Source: a bacterium YEK0313 (GTDB lineage: Bacteria > Pseudomonadota > Alphaproteobacteria > Rhizobiales > Phreatobacteraceae). From it: a DNA stretch of 64,000 nucleotides. Position 1 is the stretch's first letter, and each line of letters starts with the position of its first letter. The position numbers and the translations under genes are program-made. Of the stretch, positions 27,276 through 36,636 are shown piece by piece. The DNA lies in NCBI GenBank assembly GCA_000751295.2, contig CCMO02000001.1, positions 2,777,501 through 2,841,500 on the forward strand, in the 5' to 3' direction. Under the pieces are notes generated by a model that did not search any database, was not told the DNA's origin, and saw only the letters and a program-made list of their open reading frames with translations.

Positions 27276-28157
27276 GTGCTGCCGTCCTATCCGCCCCAGA
27301 TCGTGCTTGAAGCGCTGATCAACGGCCTGCTGACAGGCTCGGTCTATGCGCTGGTGGCGCTTGGCCTGACGCTGGTCTACGGCGTCCTGCACATCATCAA
27401 TTTCGCCCATGGCGCGCTGCTGACGCTCGCCATGTTCGCGGTCCTGATGGTCCATCTCGGCTTCGGCCTCGATCCCTATCTCGCGATCTTCGTCTTGACG
27501 CCGTTGTTCTTCGGCCTCGGCTACGGCCTCCAGCGCTTCGTCATCGGGCCGGCGAGCCGCAATGACGACGGCTCGATCCTGCTGGTCACGCTGGGGCTCT
27601 CGATCATCCTGGAAAACGCGCTGCTCGCCATTTTCCGGTCCGATACCCGCGCCCTGACGCTCGACTATTCCTTCCAGGTCGTCGATGTCGGCTTCGCGCT
27701 GCTCTCCTTCACCCGGGTGGTCGGCTTCGGCGTGGCGATCCTGGTGGCCGGGCTGCTCTGGGCCGTGCTGGCGCTGACCGATACCGGCAAGGCGATCCGT
27801 GCGGTGGCCAAGGAGAAGCTCGGCGCGGCGCTCGTCGGCATCGACGTGCGCCACGTCTATGCCGTGACCTTCGGCCTCGGCACGGCCTGCATCGCGATCG
27901 CCGCCTGCCTGCTGATGCCCTCGTTCTACGTCAATCCGCGCGTCGGCAACGCTTTCGTGCTGGTGGCCTTCACGGTGGTCGTGCTCGGCGGCATGGGATC
28001 GATCCCTGGCGCGGTCATCGGCGGCCTGATCATCGGCGTCATCGAAAGCCTCTGCGGCCTCTATCTCGGCGAGAGCCTCGGCCAGATCGGCATCTTCGCC
28101 ATCTTCATTCTGGTGCTCCTGCTGCGCCCGACCGGCCTGTTCGGAGCCAAGGCATGA
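27276..28157 (+). CDS. livH: Branched-chain-type ABC transporter permease (LivH family)
   Basis: The 293-residue inner-membrane permease has about eight hydrophobic helices and LivH signatures: NGLLTGSVYALVALGLTLVYGVLHIINFAHG at the start, and the GLDPY and LGGMGSIPGAVIGGLIIGV segment near the C-terminus. It starts with GTG at 27276, preceded by CAGGGA. It overlaps livM by four bases. It forms half of the membrane channel. Confidence 0.94.
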   Translation: MLPSYPPQIVLEALINGLLTGSVYALVALGLTLVYGVLHIINFAHGALLTLAMFAVLMVHLGFGLDPYLAIFVLTPLFFGLGYGLQRFVIGPASRNDDGSILLVTLGLSIILENALLAIFRSDTRALTLDYSFQVVDVGFALLSFTRVVGFGVAILVAGLLWAVLALTDTGKAIRAVAKEKLGAALVGIDVRHVYAVTFGLGTACIAIAACLLMPSFYVNPRVGNAFVLVAFTVVVLGGMGSIPGAVIGGLIIGVIESLCGLYLGESLGQIGIFAIFILVLLLRPTGLFGAKA

Positions 28158-29155
28158 TCATCCGGGATTTCCGTTCTATCGTCGTGGCGGTCGCGGTGCT
28201 GGCCGCACTGCCGCTCGCCGTGCCGCTGGCCGTCGCGGCGGGGCTCGCGGCCGGCGCCAACCTCCTGGTCAATCTGCTCGTCTTTGCGCTGATCATCACG
28301 CTCGCCGCGCAGGGCTGGAACATTGCCGGCGGCTATGGCGGACAGTTCTCCTTCGGCCATGCCGCCTTTTTCGGCACCGGCGCCTATGCACAGGCGATCC
28401 TGCAGATCCGTCTCGGCGTCAATCCGTGGATCGCCCTGCCGCTGGCGATCGCCGCCGGCGGCCTCGTCGGCACGGTCATCGGCTCGCTTGCCTTCCGCGC
28501 GCGGCTGCGCGGCTCCTATTTCGCGCTCGTCACGCTCGCCTTTGCGGAAGTGTTCCGCATCCTCGCCAATGCGGCGCCGTTCACCGGGGGCGCCGCCGGC
28601 CTGCTGGTGCCGCTCGACGTCCGGCCGGCCAATTTCCAGTTCGCGACCCGCGAGAGTTTCTACTATCTGGCGCTCGCCCTGGTCGCGCTGGTCCTGGTGC
28701 TCAACAGGGCGATGGAGCTCTCCCGTTTCGGCGCCTATCTCGTCGCCGTGCGCGAGAACGAGGATGCCGCCCGCGCGCTTGGCGTCGACACGCTCAAGGT
28801 CAAGCTGAAGGCGATCGCCCTGTCGGCGGCGATCACGGCCACGGCGGGGGCGCTCTACACCCAGAAATTCCTCTATATCGACGCCAATATCGCCTATGGC
28901 TCGTGGATCTCGGTGGAAGCGCTGCTCGCCCCGATCATCGGCGGCATCGGCACGCTGTTCGGTCCGCTGTTCGGCACGCTGACCCTGGTCGGCCTCGGCG
29001 AGCTCGCCAAGATCGGCATCCACGCCCTGTTCGGCTCGGCCGTGCCGGGCGTCGACCTCGTCGTCTACGGCATCCTCCTGATCCTGGCGATCGCCTTCGC
29101 GCCGCAGGGCGTCATGGGGCTCGTCCGGCGCCTGTCCGTGACGGGGAGGGGCTGA
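28154..29155 (+). CDS. livM: Branched-chain-type ABC transporter permease (LivM family)
   Basis: The 333-residue second permease subunit is rich in membrane helices, with the LivM signatures AQGWNIAGGYGGQFSFGHAAFFG, RGSYFALVTLAFAEVFRI, VRENEDAARALGVDTLKVKL (contact with the ATPase) and GGIGTLFGPLFGTL. Its start overlaps livH by four bases and its stop overlaps the livG ATG by one base (TGATG), so the three are translationally coupled. Confidence 0.95.
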   Translation: MIIRDFRSIVVAVAVLAALPLAVPLAVAAGLAAGANLLVNLLVFALIITLAAQGWNIAGGYGGQFSFGHAAFFGTGAYAQAILQIRLGVNPWIALPLAIAAGGLVGTVIGSLAFRARLRGSYFALVTLAFAEVFRILANAAPFTGGAAGLLVPLDVRPANFQFATRESFYYLALALVALVLVLNRAMELSRFGAYLVAVRENEDAARALGVDTLKVKLKAIALSAAITATAGALYTQKFLYIDANIAYGSWISVEALLAPIIGGIGTLFGPLFGTLTLVGLGELAKIGIHALFGSAVPGVDLVVYGILLILAIAFAPQGVMGLVRRLSVTGRG

Positions 29156-29898
29156 TGCTGCGGGTCGAAGGCGTCACCAAGCGGTTCGGCGGGCTCGTCG
29201 CGGTCAATGACGTGACGATGCATGTCGAGGCCGGCACGATCTCGGGGCTGATCGGACCGAACGGGGCGGGCAAGACCACGCTGTTCACGCTGATTTCCGG
29301 CTTCGAGCCGCCGACCTCCGGCCGGATCCTGTTCGAGGGGCGCGACATTACCGGCATGACGCCCGAGGCGCTGGCGGCCATGGGCATCGCGCGCACCTTC
29401 CAGATCGTCCAGCCCTTCGCCGGCCTCAGCATTTGCGAGAACATCGCCGTCGGTGCCTATCTGCGCCACGGCCGGCGCGCCGAGGCCCTGGCGCGGGCCC
29501 GCGCGGTGGCGAACACGGTCGGGTTGTCGGCCGAGCTCGACAAGCCCGCCGCCTCGCTCACCGTCGCCGGCCGCAAGCGGCTGGAGCTCGCCCGCGCGCT
29601 CGCCACGGAGCCGCGCCTGCTGCTGCTCGACGAGGTGCTGGCCGGCCTCAACCCGTCCGAGATCCGCGACATTCTCCCGGTCATCCGCGGCGTCTGCGCG
29701 TCCGGCGTCACCATCCTGATGATCGAGCACGTGATGCAGGCGGTGATGAGCCTTTGCGCGAGCGTGCACGTCATTGCCAATGGCCGGACGATCGCGGCCG
29801 GCACGCCGGCGAGCGTCGTCGGCGACCCCAAAGTCGTGGAGGCCTATCTCGGTCATGGCGCGGCGGAGCGTCTCAGCGCGGAGGCGAGCCATGGCTGA
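29155..29898 (+). CDS. livG: ABC transporter ATP-binding protein (LivG family)
   Basis: This 247-residue cytoplasmic ATPase shows Walker A GPNGAGKTT, a Q-loop at FQIVQPF and a Walker B LLLLDEVLAGL. The ABC signature reads LTVAGRKRLELARALA, where the usual LSGGQ-like serine-glycine core is changed to TVAGR; this degenerate signature occurs in several LivG-like proteins. The ATG at 29155 is preceded by GGGAGGGG; a longer open frame upstream overlaps livM and is rejected. The last eight bases overlap livF. Confidence 0.94.
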   Translation: MLRVEGVTKRFGGLVAVNDVTMHVEAGTISGLIGPNGAGKTTLFTLISGFEPPTSGRILFEGRDITGMTPEALAAMGIARTFQIVQPFAGLSICENIAVGAYLRHGRRAEALARARAVANTVGLSAELDKPAASLTVAGRKRLELARALATEPRLLLLDEVLAGLNPSEIRDILPVIRGVCASGVTILMIEHVMQAVMSLCASVHVIANGRTIAAGTPASVVGDPKVVEAYLGHGAAERLSAEASHG

Positions 29899-30604
29899 AC
29901 CGCTGCTGACGGTCGAAGGGCTGCATGCCGGCTATGGCGGGACCGAGATCCTGCGCGGCCTGACCATGACGGTCGCGCCGGGCGAGATCGTCGCGGTGCT
30001 CGGCTCCAACGGCGTCGGCAAGACGACGCTCAACAAGGTGCTGTCGGGCGTCTGCCCGGCGACAGCCGGGCGCATCCGCTTCCTTGGCCAGGACATCACC
30101 CGCGCCTCGTCGCAGGCGATCGTCGAGCTCGGCCTCATTCATGTGCCGGAAGGCCGCAAGATCTTCCCGAACATGACCGTGCGGGAAAATCTCGAGCTCG
30201 GCTCCTACCGGCGCGGCAAGGCCAGCAGGGCGGCCAATCTCGCCAAGGTCTTCGCCATCTTTCCGCGGCTGGAGGAGCGGGCGCGCCAGCGCGCCGGCAC
30301 GCTTTCGGGCGGCGAGCAGCAGATGCTCGCCATCGGCCGCGGCCTGATGGCCGAGCCGCGCCTGATCATCCTCGACGAGCCGTCGCTTGGCCTGTCGCCG
30401 CTGCTGGTCGAGGAGATGTTCGCGCTGGTGTCCCGGATCAATGCCGAGGGGCTCGCCGTCATGCTGGTCGAGCAGAACGTCGTCCAGTCGCTGGAACTGG
30501 CCGGCCGTGCGTTCATTCTCGAAAACGGGATCTTCGCCCTGCAGGGCAGCGCGAAGGATCTCGCCGCCGATCCCGCGCTGAGACGCGCCTATCTGGGGCT
30601 CTGA
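29891..30604 (+). CDS. livF: ABC transporter ATP-binding protein (LivF family)
   Basis: The 237-residue ATPase has Walker A GSNGVGKTT, the LivF hallmark HVPEGRKIFPNMTVRENLELG, the signature LSGGEQQMLAIGRGLM, Walker B LIILDEPSLGLSPLLVEE and a switch region in VEQNVV. It starts within the end of livG and ends two bases before the MmgE/PrpD gene, which ties the transporter directly to the catabolic enzymes. Confidence 0.95.
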   Translation: MAEPLLTVEGLHAGYGGTEILRGLTMTVAPGEIVAVLGSNGVGKTTLNKVLSGVCPATAGRIRFLGQDITRASSQAIVELGLIHVPEGRKIFPNMTVRENLELGSYRRGKASRAANLAKVFAIFPRLEERARQRAGTLSGGEQQMLAIGRGLMAEPRLIILDEPSLGLSPLLVEEMFALVSRINAEGLAVMLVEQNVVQSLELAGRAFILENGIFALQGSAKDLAADPALRRAYLGL

Positions 30605-30606
30605 CC

Positions 30607-32025
30607 ATGCCGATCGTGACCGAGGGTGTGAAGACCGCAACGCAACTTGCCGCCGAACCGCGGGCGGACTGGCTCGCCGCCTGGGGCCGCTTTGCCGCCA
30701 ACCTGACCTTCCACGACCTGCCCGAGCCGGTGGTGGCGCGGACACGGCAGGTGATCCTGGACAGTATCGGCGCGATCGTCGCTGGGATGGCCGAGCCGGA
30801 AATGCAGGCCCTGGCGCTCCGTCTCGAAGCGCTGGACGGGCCGGGGGCCTCGCCCGTCATCGGCGGCGCCCAGCGTCTTCCGGCTTCGAACGCCGCCTTT
30901 CTCGCCGGCGTCGCCGGCACCATGCTGGAGCTCGACGAGGGCAATCAATATGCCCGCGGCCATCCCGGCATCCACGTCGTGCCGGCCGCGCTCGTCGCCG
31001 CGGCCCGCATGGGCTGCTCGGGCGAGGACCTGATCACGGCCGTCGTGCTCGGCTACGAGATCGGTGCGCGCATCGGCATCGCCTCGAAGCTCAATGTCGC
31101 CATGCATCCCCACGGCACCTGGGGCACGGTCGGCGCGGCCGTCGCCATTGCGCGGCTCGCCGATGCCGATGCCGAGACGATGGTCGAAACCATCAATGTC
31201 GCGTCATCGCTCGGCCTGACCACCAGCCGCAAGACCATGCTGGAGGGCGCGACCATCCGAAACAGCTATGCCGGCTTTTCCAACAAGATCGGCCTGATGG
31301 CCTGGGAGCTGGTCACCGCCGGCTTCGGCGGCGAGCGCGACGGCGTCGCCAGCGTCTACGGCACGGTCGCCGCGACCGGCTTCGATCCGGCCGCGATGAC
31401 CGAAGCGCTCGGCGAGCGCTACGAGATCGCGCGCAACTATTTCAAGCGCCATGCCGCCTGCCGCTACACCCATGCCGCGCTCGACGCGCTCGGCACGATC
31501 GTCGCAGAGGCCGGCGGCCGGATCGATCCGAAGGCCGTGCTCGGCATCGACGTCTCGACCTATGTCTGGGCGGCGCAGCTCGACGATCCCGAGCCGAAAA
31601 CCATGCTGGCGGCGAAATTCTCGCTGCCCTTCGCGCTGGCGACCACGCTCGTCCACGGCAGCGCCTCGATCGAGGCTTTCCGCGACGCGGCGCGTGCCGA
31701 CCGCACCGTGCTGGCGCTGGCAAGCCGGGTGCGCGTCGACGAGGATCCCGCGCTCACCGCCATGCTGCCGGCGGCACGGCCGGCCCGGGTCACGCTGCGG
31801 CTCGCCGACGGGCGCGTCCTGACCGCCTTGGCCACCACCAACAAGGGCGACACCGAGGATCCCTATCCGCCGGCCGAGGTGGAGGCGAAATTCGTCGAGA
31901 TCACCGCGCCGGTCTGGGGCGAGGCGCGGGCCCGGCGGGTGATTGCCGCGGTGGCGGCGCTCGATGCCGAGAACGACCCACAAAGACTGACAACACTGAT
32001 ACACATGCCGGGAGGAGCTTCATGA
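30607..32025 (+). CDS. MmgE/PrpD family protein
   Basis: The 472-residue protein belongs to the fold of 2-methylcitrate dehydratase, cis-aconitate decarboxylase and iminodisuccinate epimerase. It shows LDSIGAIVAGMAEP near the N-terminus, LDEGNQYARGHPGIHVVPAALVAA, GYEIGARIGIA and HPHGTWGTVGAAVA, then the KRHAACRYTHAALDA segment. LDEGNQYARGHPG replaces the LDDYxxxHPG of PrpD, so the exact reaction is open. It is followed with a four-base overlap by a PrpB-like lyase, an order that recalls the methylcitrate cycle. Confidence 0.9.
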   Translation: MPIVTEGVKTATQLAAEPRADWLAAWGRFAANLTFHDLPEPVVARTRQVILDSIGAIVAGMAEPEMQALALRLEALDGPGASPVIGGAQRLPASNAAFLAGVAGTMLELDEGNQYARGHPGIHVVPAALVAAARMGCSGEDLITAVVLGYEIGARIGIASKLNVAMHPHGTWGTVGAAVAIARLADADAETMVETINVASSLGLTTSRKTMLEGATIRNSYAGFSNKIGLMAWELVTAGFGGERDGVASVYGTVAATGFDPAAMTEALGERYEIARNYFKRHAACRYTHAALDALGTIVAEAGGRIDPKAVLGIDVSTYVWAAQLDDPEPKTMLAAKFSLPFALATTLVHGSASIEAFRDAARADRTVLALASRVRVDEDPALTAMLPAARPARVTLRLADGRVLTALATTNKGDTEDPYPPAEVEAKFVEITAPVWGEARARRVIAAVAALDAENDPQRLTTLIHMPGGAS

Positions 32026-32906
32026 ACAATACGCCCCAGATTCTGCGTGCGCGGCTGCAGCAGCGCCCTGTTCTGGTTGCTCCCGGCGTGATCGATCCGC
32101 TGACGGCGGTGCTCGCGGTCAATACTGGCTTCGAGGCGCTCTACCTGACCGGCGCCGGCATCGCCTATTCGCGCCTCGGCATGGCGGATGTCGGGCTCAC
32201 CACCATGACCGAGGTCACCGAGGTGGTCGCCCGCATCGCCGACAAGGTCGACGTGCCGCTGATCGTCGACGGCGATACCGGCTTCGGCAATGCCATCACC
32301 GTTCAGCGCACCATCCGTTTCTTCGAGCGGGCCGGGGCGGCGGCCATCCAGATCGAGGACCAGACCTTCCCCAAGCGCTGCGGCCATCTGCGCGGCAAGG
32401 ACGTCGTGCCGACCGATGAGATGGTCGGCAAGATCAAGGCCGCGGTCGATGCGCGCATCAACGACATCGTGGTCATCGGGCGCACCGACGCCGGCGCCGT
32501 CGAAGGCTTCGAGCGGGCCTTCGAGCGCGCCGAGCGCTATATCGAAGCGGGTGCCGACGTCATCTTCGTCGAGGCGCCGCGGACCAATGCGGAGCTTGCA
32601 GCGGTGCCGAAGGCGCTCGGCGGCAAGCGCCCGCTGATGGCCAATATGGTCGAGGGCGGGCGGACGCCGATGACGCCGGTCGCCGAGCTCGAAGCCATGG
32701 GCTACGACCTCGTCGTGTTCTCGGCCGGCGTCGTGCGCGCCATGGCGAAGACCGCGCGGAGCTTCTACGATACGCTGATGGCCGACGGCACCTCGGACGC
32801 GATCCGCGACCAGATGTATTCCTTCGACGAGCTTGCCGATATCGTCGGCACCAGCGAACTTCTGGAGCAGGGGCGCAAATACGACTCCGACGGAGGCGGC
32901 GCGTGA
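32022..32906 (+). CDS. Isocitrate lyase/PEP mutase family lyase
   Basis: The 294-residue TIM-barrel protein has a Mg-binding DGDTGFGN (D83, D85), IEDQ (111-114) and the active-site loop KRCGH (118-122) with the catalytic Cys found in 2-methylisocitrate lyase (PrpB) and 2,3-dimethylmalate lyase. Such enzymes cleave a substituted malate or isocitrate by retro-Claisen chemistry. GHLRGKDVVPTDEMVGKI after the loop resembles the dimethylmalate lyase/oxaloacetate-decarboxylase side of the family, judged by eye. It overlaps both neighbours by four bases. Confidence 0.9.
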   Translation: MNNTPQILRARLQQRPVLVAPGVIDPLTAVLAVNTGFEALYLTGAGIAYSRLGMADVGLTTMTEVTEVVARIADKVDVPLIVDGDTGFGNAITVQRTIRFFERAGAAAIQIEDQTFPKRCGHLRGKDVVPTDEMVGKIKAAVDARINDIVVIGRTDAGAVEGFERAFERAERYIEAGADVIFVEAPRTNAELAAVPKALGGKRPLMANMVEGGRTPMTPVAELEAMGYDLVVFSAGVVRAMAKTARSFYDTLMADGTSDAIRDQMYSFDELADIVGTSELLEQGRKYDSDGGGA

Positions 32907-34585
32907 CGGCACTCGATCCGGTCACCCTGGCGGTCCTGAAGGGCCGCCTCGAGCAGATCGCCGACGAGATGGATGCGACGCTGTATCGCTCGGCGTTCAA
33001 TCCCATCATCGCGGAAGCGCGCGACGCCTGTCACGGGCTCTACCACCGCGACACCGGCGAAACGCTGGTGCAGGGCACCAAGGGCCTGCCGATCTTCGTC
33101 GGCGCCATGGCCTTCGCGGTGAAGGCCGTCATCGACAAGACCAGGGCGCAGGGCGGGCCGGAGCCGGGCGATACCTTCATCTTCAACGACCAATATGCCG
33201 GCGGCACCCATCTCAACGATTTCCGCCTGGTGCGCCCGATCTTCCGGGACGGCCGGCTGTTCTGCTGGCTGGCATCCGCCGGCCACTGGCTCGACATCGG
33301 CGGCAATGTGCCCGGCGGCTACAATCCGGTCGCGACCGAGAGCTTCCAGGAAGGCGTGCTGATCCCGGTGGTGCGGCTCATCGCCAAGGGTGAGCTGCGC
33401 CAGGACATCGTCGACATCCTCGCGGCCAATTCGCGCCTGCCGAACTCCAACTGGGGCGATCTCAACGGCCAGATCAACGCTCTCGATCTCGGCGAGAAGC
33501 GGCTGGCGGGGCTTCTCGACGACTACGGCGAGGGGGTCGTCGAAGCCGCCTTCACGGCCTTTTCCGACCGCGCCGAGGCGCTGATGCGCGAGGCGATCGC
33601 GGCCTTGCCCGACGGCCGCTACGCCTTCGAGGACTATCTCGACAATGACGGCATCACCGACGAGAAGCTGACCGTCGCGCTGGACCTGACCGTTTCGGGC
33701 GATCGGATGACGCTCGATTTTTCGCGCTCGTCGCCGCCCTGCCAGGGCCCGATCAACATTTCGACCGCGACGACGGTCGCCGCCTGCTATGTCGCGCTGA
33801 AGCACGTCTTCACCGACGTGCCGGCGAATGCCGGCTGCCTCCGGCCGATCGATTTCGTCATTCCGGACACGACGCTGCTCGGGGCGCGCGCGCCCAAGCC
33901 GATGGCCGGCTATACCGAGACCATTCTGCGCCTCATCGGCGTGGTCTTCGGCGCGCTGGCCAAGGCCGTGCCGGAGCGCGCGACCGCCGGCCCCTTCGGC
34001 ACCATCAATGCGCTCTCCATCGCCGGCCACCGCGCCGACGGTTCGCGCTGGGTGATGTTTTCGTTTTTCGGCGGGGGCCTCGGCGGCAACCCGGAAAGCG
34101 ACGGCCTCAGCCATGCCAACAATCCGATCTCGACGGCCACCATTCCGCCGGTGGAGATCCTCGAGGCGGCCTATCCGGTCATGTTCACCCAATGGGCGCT
34201 GCGGCCGGATTCGGCCGGGGCGGGCGAGCATCGCGGCGGGCTCGGCGCGATCTACGAGATCGAGCTGCTCGATCCGCGCGGCGCCGAGGTCTTCCTGCTC
34301 GGCGAGCGTGGCCGCTACGCGCCCTTCGGCGTCAATGGCGGCGGCAGCGCTGCGCTCAACCGGTTCGCCTGGAGCGACAAGTCCGGCTGGCACGAGCCGC
34401 CGATGGCCTCCAAGGTGACCGGGGTCAAGCTCGCGCCCGGCCATCGCGTCAGGCTCGAGACGCCCGGCGGCGGCGGTTTCGGCGATCCGGCCAAGCGCAC
34501 GCCGCAGGCCATCGCCCGTGATGTCATCTTCGAATATGTGACGCCCGATCATCTCGAAACGAATTACGTCATAGGCCTCCCATGA
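32903..34585 (+). CDS. hyuB: Hydantoinase B/oxoprolinase family protein
   Basis: This 560-residue HyuB-type subunit works with HyuA in ATP-dependent hydrolysis of cyclic amides (N-methylhydantoin, 5-oxoproline) or, in relatives, in acetone/acetophenone carboxylation. It shows DEMDATLYRSAFNPIIAEARDACHG, FIFNDQYAGGTHLNDFRLVRPIF and HWLDIGGNVPGG near the N-terminus and a C-terminal RLETPGGGGFGDPAKR. The start is a GTG overlapping the upstream stop (GTGA), preceded by GGAGG. Confidence 0.93.
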   Translation: MTALDPVTLAVLKGRLEQIADEMDATLYRSAFNPIIAEARDACHGLYHRDTGETLVQGTKGLPIFVGAMAFAVKAVIDKTRAQGGPEPGDTFIFNDQYAGGTHLNDFRLVRPIFRDGRLFCWLASAGHWLDIGGNVPGGYNPVATESFQEGVLIPVVRLIAKGELRQDIVDILAANSRLPNSNWGDLNGQINALDLGEKRLAGLLDDYGEGVVEAAFTAFSDRAEALMREAIAALPDGRYAFEDYLDNDGITDEKLTVALDLTVSGDRMTLDFSRSSPPCQGPINISTATTVAACYVALKHVFTDVPANAGCLRPIDFVIPDTTLLGARAPKPMAGYTETILRLIGVVFGALAKAVPERATAGPFGTINALSIAGHRADGSRWVMFSFFGGGLGGNPESDGLSHANNPISTATIPPVEILEAAYPVMFTQWALRPDSAGAGEHRGGLGAIYEIELLDPRGAEVFLLGERGRYAPFGVNGGGSAALNRFAWSDKSGWHEPPMASKVTGVKLAPGHRVRLETPGGGGFGDPAKRTPQAIARDVIFEYVTPDHLETNYVIGLP

Positions 34586-36636
34586 GCGGCTCTCCCCTGG
34601 TCGGCGTCGATGTCGGCGGCACCTTCACCGACCTCTTCTTCATGGACGAGGCGGCCGGCACGTTCAGCACGGCCAAGGTGCCGTCGAACCGCGGCGACGA
34701 GGCGGTCGGCTTTCTGGCCGGCCTGAAGGCCGGCGGCGCCATCGACCGCCTCGGCTCGATCGTGCACGGCACGACGGTCGGCACCAATGCGCTGCTCGAG
34801 CGCAAGGGCGCGCGGGTCGGCATCATCACGACGCCCGGCTTCCGGGACGCGCTGGAGATGCGCCGACGCGACCGGCGCAACACCTGGGGGCTGTGGGGCG
34901 ATTTCTCGCCCGTAGTCGATCGCGACGTGCGGGTCGAGGTGCGCGAGCGCACGCTCGCCGACGGTACGATCCGTGACGCCGTCGATCCCGAGGAGGTGCG
35001 TGCCGCGGCGGAGGCGCTCCTTGCCAAGGGCGTGACGGCGCTCGCCATCGTCTTCATCAACGCCTATGCCAATCCGGCCAACGAACGGGCTGCCGCCGAG
35101 GCCGCCCGCGCGGTCTGGCCGAACGACCACGTCTCGGTCTCCTCCGAGATCCTGCCGGAGATCCGCGAGTTCGAGCGCGCCTCGACGACGGCGCTCAACG
35201 CCTATCTGCAGCCGGTCGTCGGCTCCTATCTCGCCAAGCTCGAGGAGGCGCTGGCAGCCGAGCGCTTCGGCGGGCCGTTCCACATCGTCCAGTCCAATGG
35301 CGGCGTGATGTCGACGGCGACCGCCCGCCGGCTGCCGGTGCGGACGGCCCTGTCGGGGCCCGCCGCCGGCGTCATCGCCGCCGCGGCGATCGCCGAGGCC
35401 GCCGGCTATCCCGACGTCATCACCGGCGATCTCGGCGGCACCTCGTTCGACGTATCGCTGATTTCGGGCGGCACGGCGGCGCTCGCCGCCCAGACCACGA
35501 TCGATTTCGGTCTCGTCATCCGCAATCCGATGATCGAGATCACCACGATCGGCGCCGGCGGCGGCTCGATCGCCCATGTCGACAAGGGCGGGCTGCTGGA
35601 GGTCGGGCCGGAAAGCGCCGGCTCGCGGCCGGGACCGGTCGCCTATGGCCAGGGCGGCGAGCGGCCGACGCTGACCGACGCCAATATCGTGCTCGGCCGG
35701 ATCAATGCCGAGCGGCCGATCGGCGGCGCCCTGCCGCGCCTCGACGTCGAGGCCGCGGCGGAGGCTATCCGCCGCCATGTCGGCGCGCCGCTCGGCCTCG
35801 ACGCGCAGGCAGCGGCCGAGGCGATCATCCGGGTCGCCGACGCGCGCATGGCCGGGGCGATCCGTCTCGTCTCCATCGAGCGCGGCCATGATCCCGCGAA
35901 GTTTGCGCTGGTGCCGTTCGGCGGCGGCGGCGCGCTGCACGCCGGCGCCCTCATTGCCGATATCGGCCTGAAGGCGGCCCTCGTGCCGCGCTTTCCGGGT
36001 GTCACCTCGGCCATGGGCTGTGTCATCGCCGATATCAGGCATGACCAGGTGCAGACCCTGAACCTGATGCTCGACGGCCTCGACGCCGAGGCGCTCGACC
36101 GCCGCATGGCGGCGGAAGGCGCCGCGGCCCATGCGGTCGTCTCCGGTGCGGGCCTTGCCGTTGCGCGCATCGATGTCGGCTTCGAATTGGACATGCACTA
36201 TCTCGGCCAGACCCACACGGTCGCCGTGCCGTTGCCGGTGACGCTGACGGAGGGGCGCACCGGCGTAACCGCCGCGATCGTCCGCGACGCTTTCGAAAAG
36301 GCCTATTCGCGCGCCTTCTCGCGCCTGCTGCCGGGGCTCGGCGTCCGGATCGTCAATCTGCGCACGTCGGCCATCGGCCGCCGGCCGCGCGTCGATCTCG
36401 GCGCGCTGGCGCCGGGTGCGGGGGCCTCGCTGGAGGCGGCACGGCGGGGCGAGCGCAAGGTCTGGTTCGGCGGCTGGCGCGACACCTCGGTCTGGTCGCG
36501 GCTCGACCTGCCGGTGGGCGCAATCATCGACGGGCCGGCCATTCTCGAACAGCCCGACGCCACGACTGTCATTCCCCCGGGCCAGCGCGGCCGGGTCGAC
36601 ACGCTCGGCAATCTCATCATGGAGCGGGGCCGATGA
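34582..36636 (+). CDS. hyuA: Hydantoinase A/oxoprolinase family protein
   Basis: The 684-residue ATPase subunit starts SPLVGVDVGGTFTDLFF, an acetate-kinase/Hsp70-fold phosphate motif, and includes IVHGTTVGTNALLERKGAR, SNGGVMST, GDLGGTSFDVSLI and GAGGGSIAHVDKGGLLEVGPESAG. It activates the amide or carbonyl substrate with ATP. HyuA and HyuB are commonly encoded together, here in the order B-A with a four-base overlap. N-methylhydantoinase, 5-oxoprolinase or carboxylase activity cannot be told apart from motifs alone. Confidence 0.94.
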   Translation: MSGSPLVGVDVGGTFTDLFFMDEAAGTFSTAKVPSNRGDEAVGFLAGLKAGGAIDRLGSIVHGTTVGTNALLERKGARVGIITTPGFRDALEMRRRDRRNTWGLWGDFSPVVDRDVRVEVRERTLADGTIRDAVDPEEVRAAAEALLAKGVTALAIVFINAYANPANERAAAEAARAVWPNDHVSVSSEILPEIREFERASTTALNAYLQPVVGSYLAKLEEALAAERFGGPFHIVQSNGGVMSTATARRLPVRTALSGPAAGVIAAAAIAEAAGYPDVITGDLGGTSFDVSLISGGTAALAAQTTIDFGLVIRNPMIEITTIGAGGGSIAHVDKGGLLEVGPESAGSRPGPVAYGQGGERPTLTDANIVLGRINAERPIGGALPRLDVEAAAEAIRRHVGAPLGLDAQAAAEAIIRVADARMAGAIRLVSIERGHDPAKFALVPFGGGGALHAGALIADIGLKAALVPRFPGVTSAMGCVIADIRHDQVQTLNLMLDGLDAEALDRRMAAEGAAAHAVVSGAGLAVARIDVGFELDMHYLGQTHTVAVPLPVTLTEGRTGVTAAIVRDAFEKAYSRAFSRLLPGLGVRIVNLRTSAIGRRPRVDLGALAPGAGASLEAARRGERKVWFGGWRDTSVWSRLDLPVGAIIDGPAILEQPDATTVIPPGQRGRVDTLGNLIMERGR

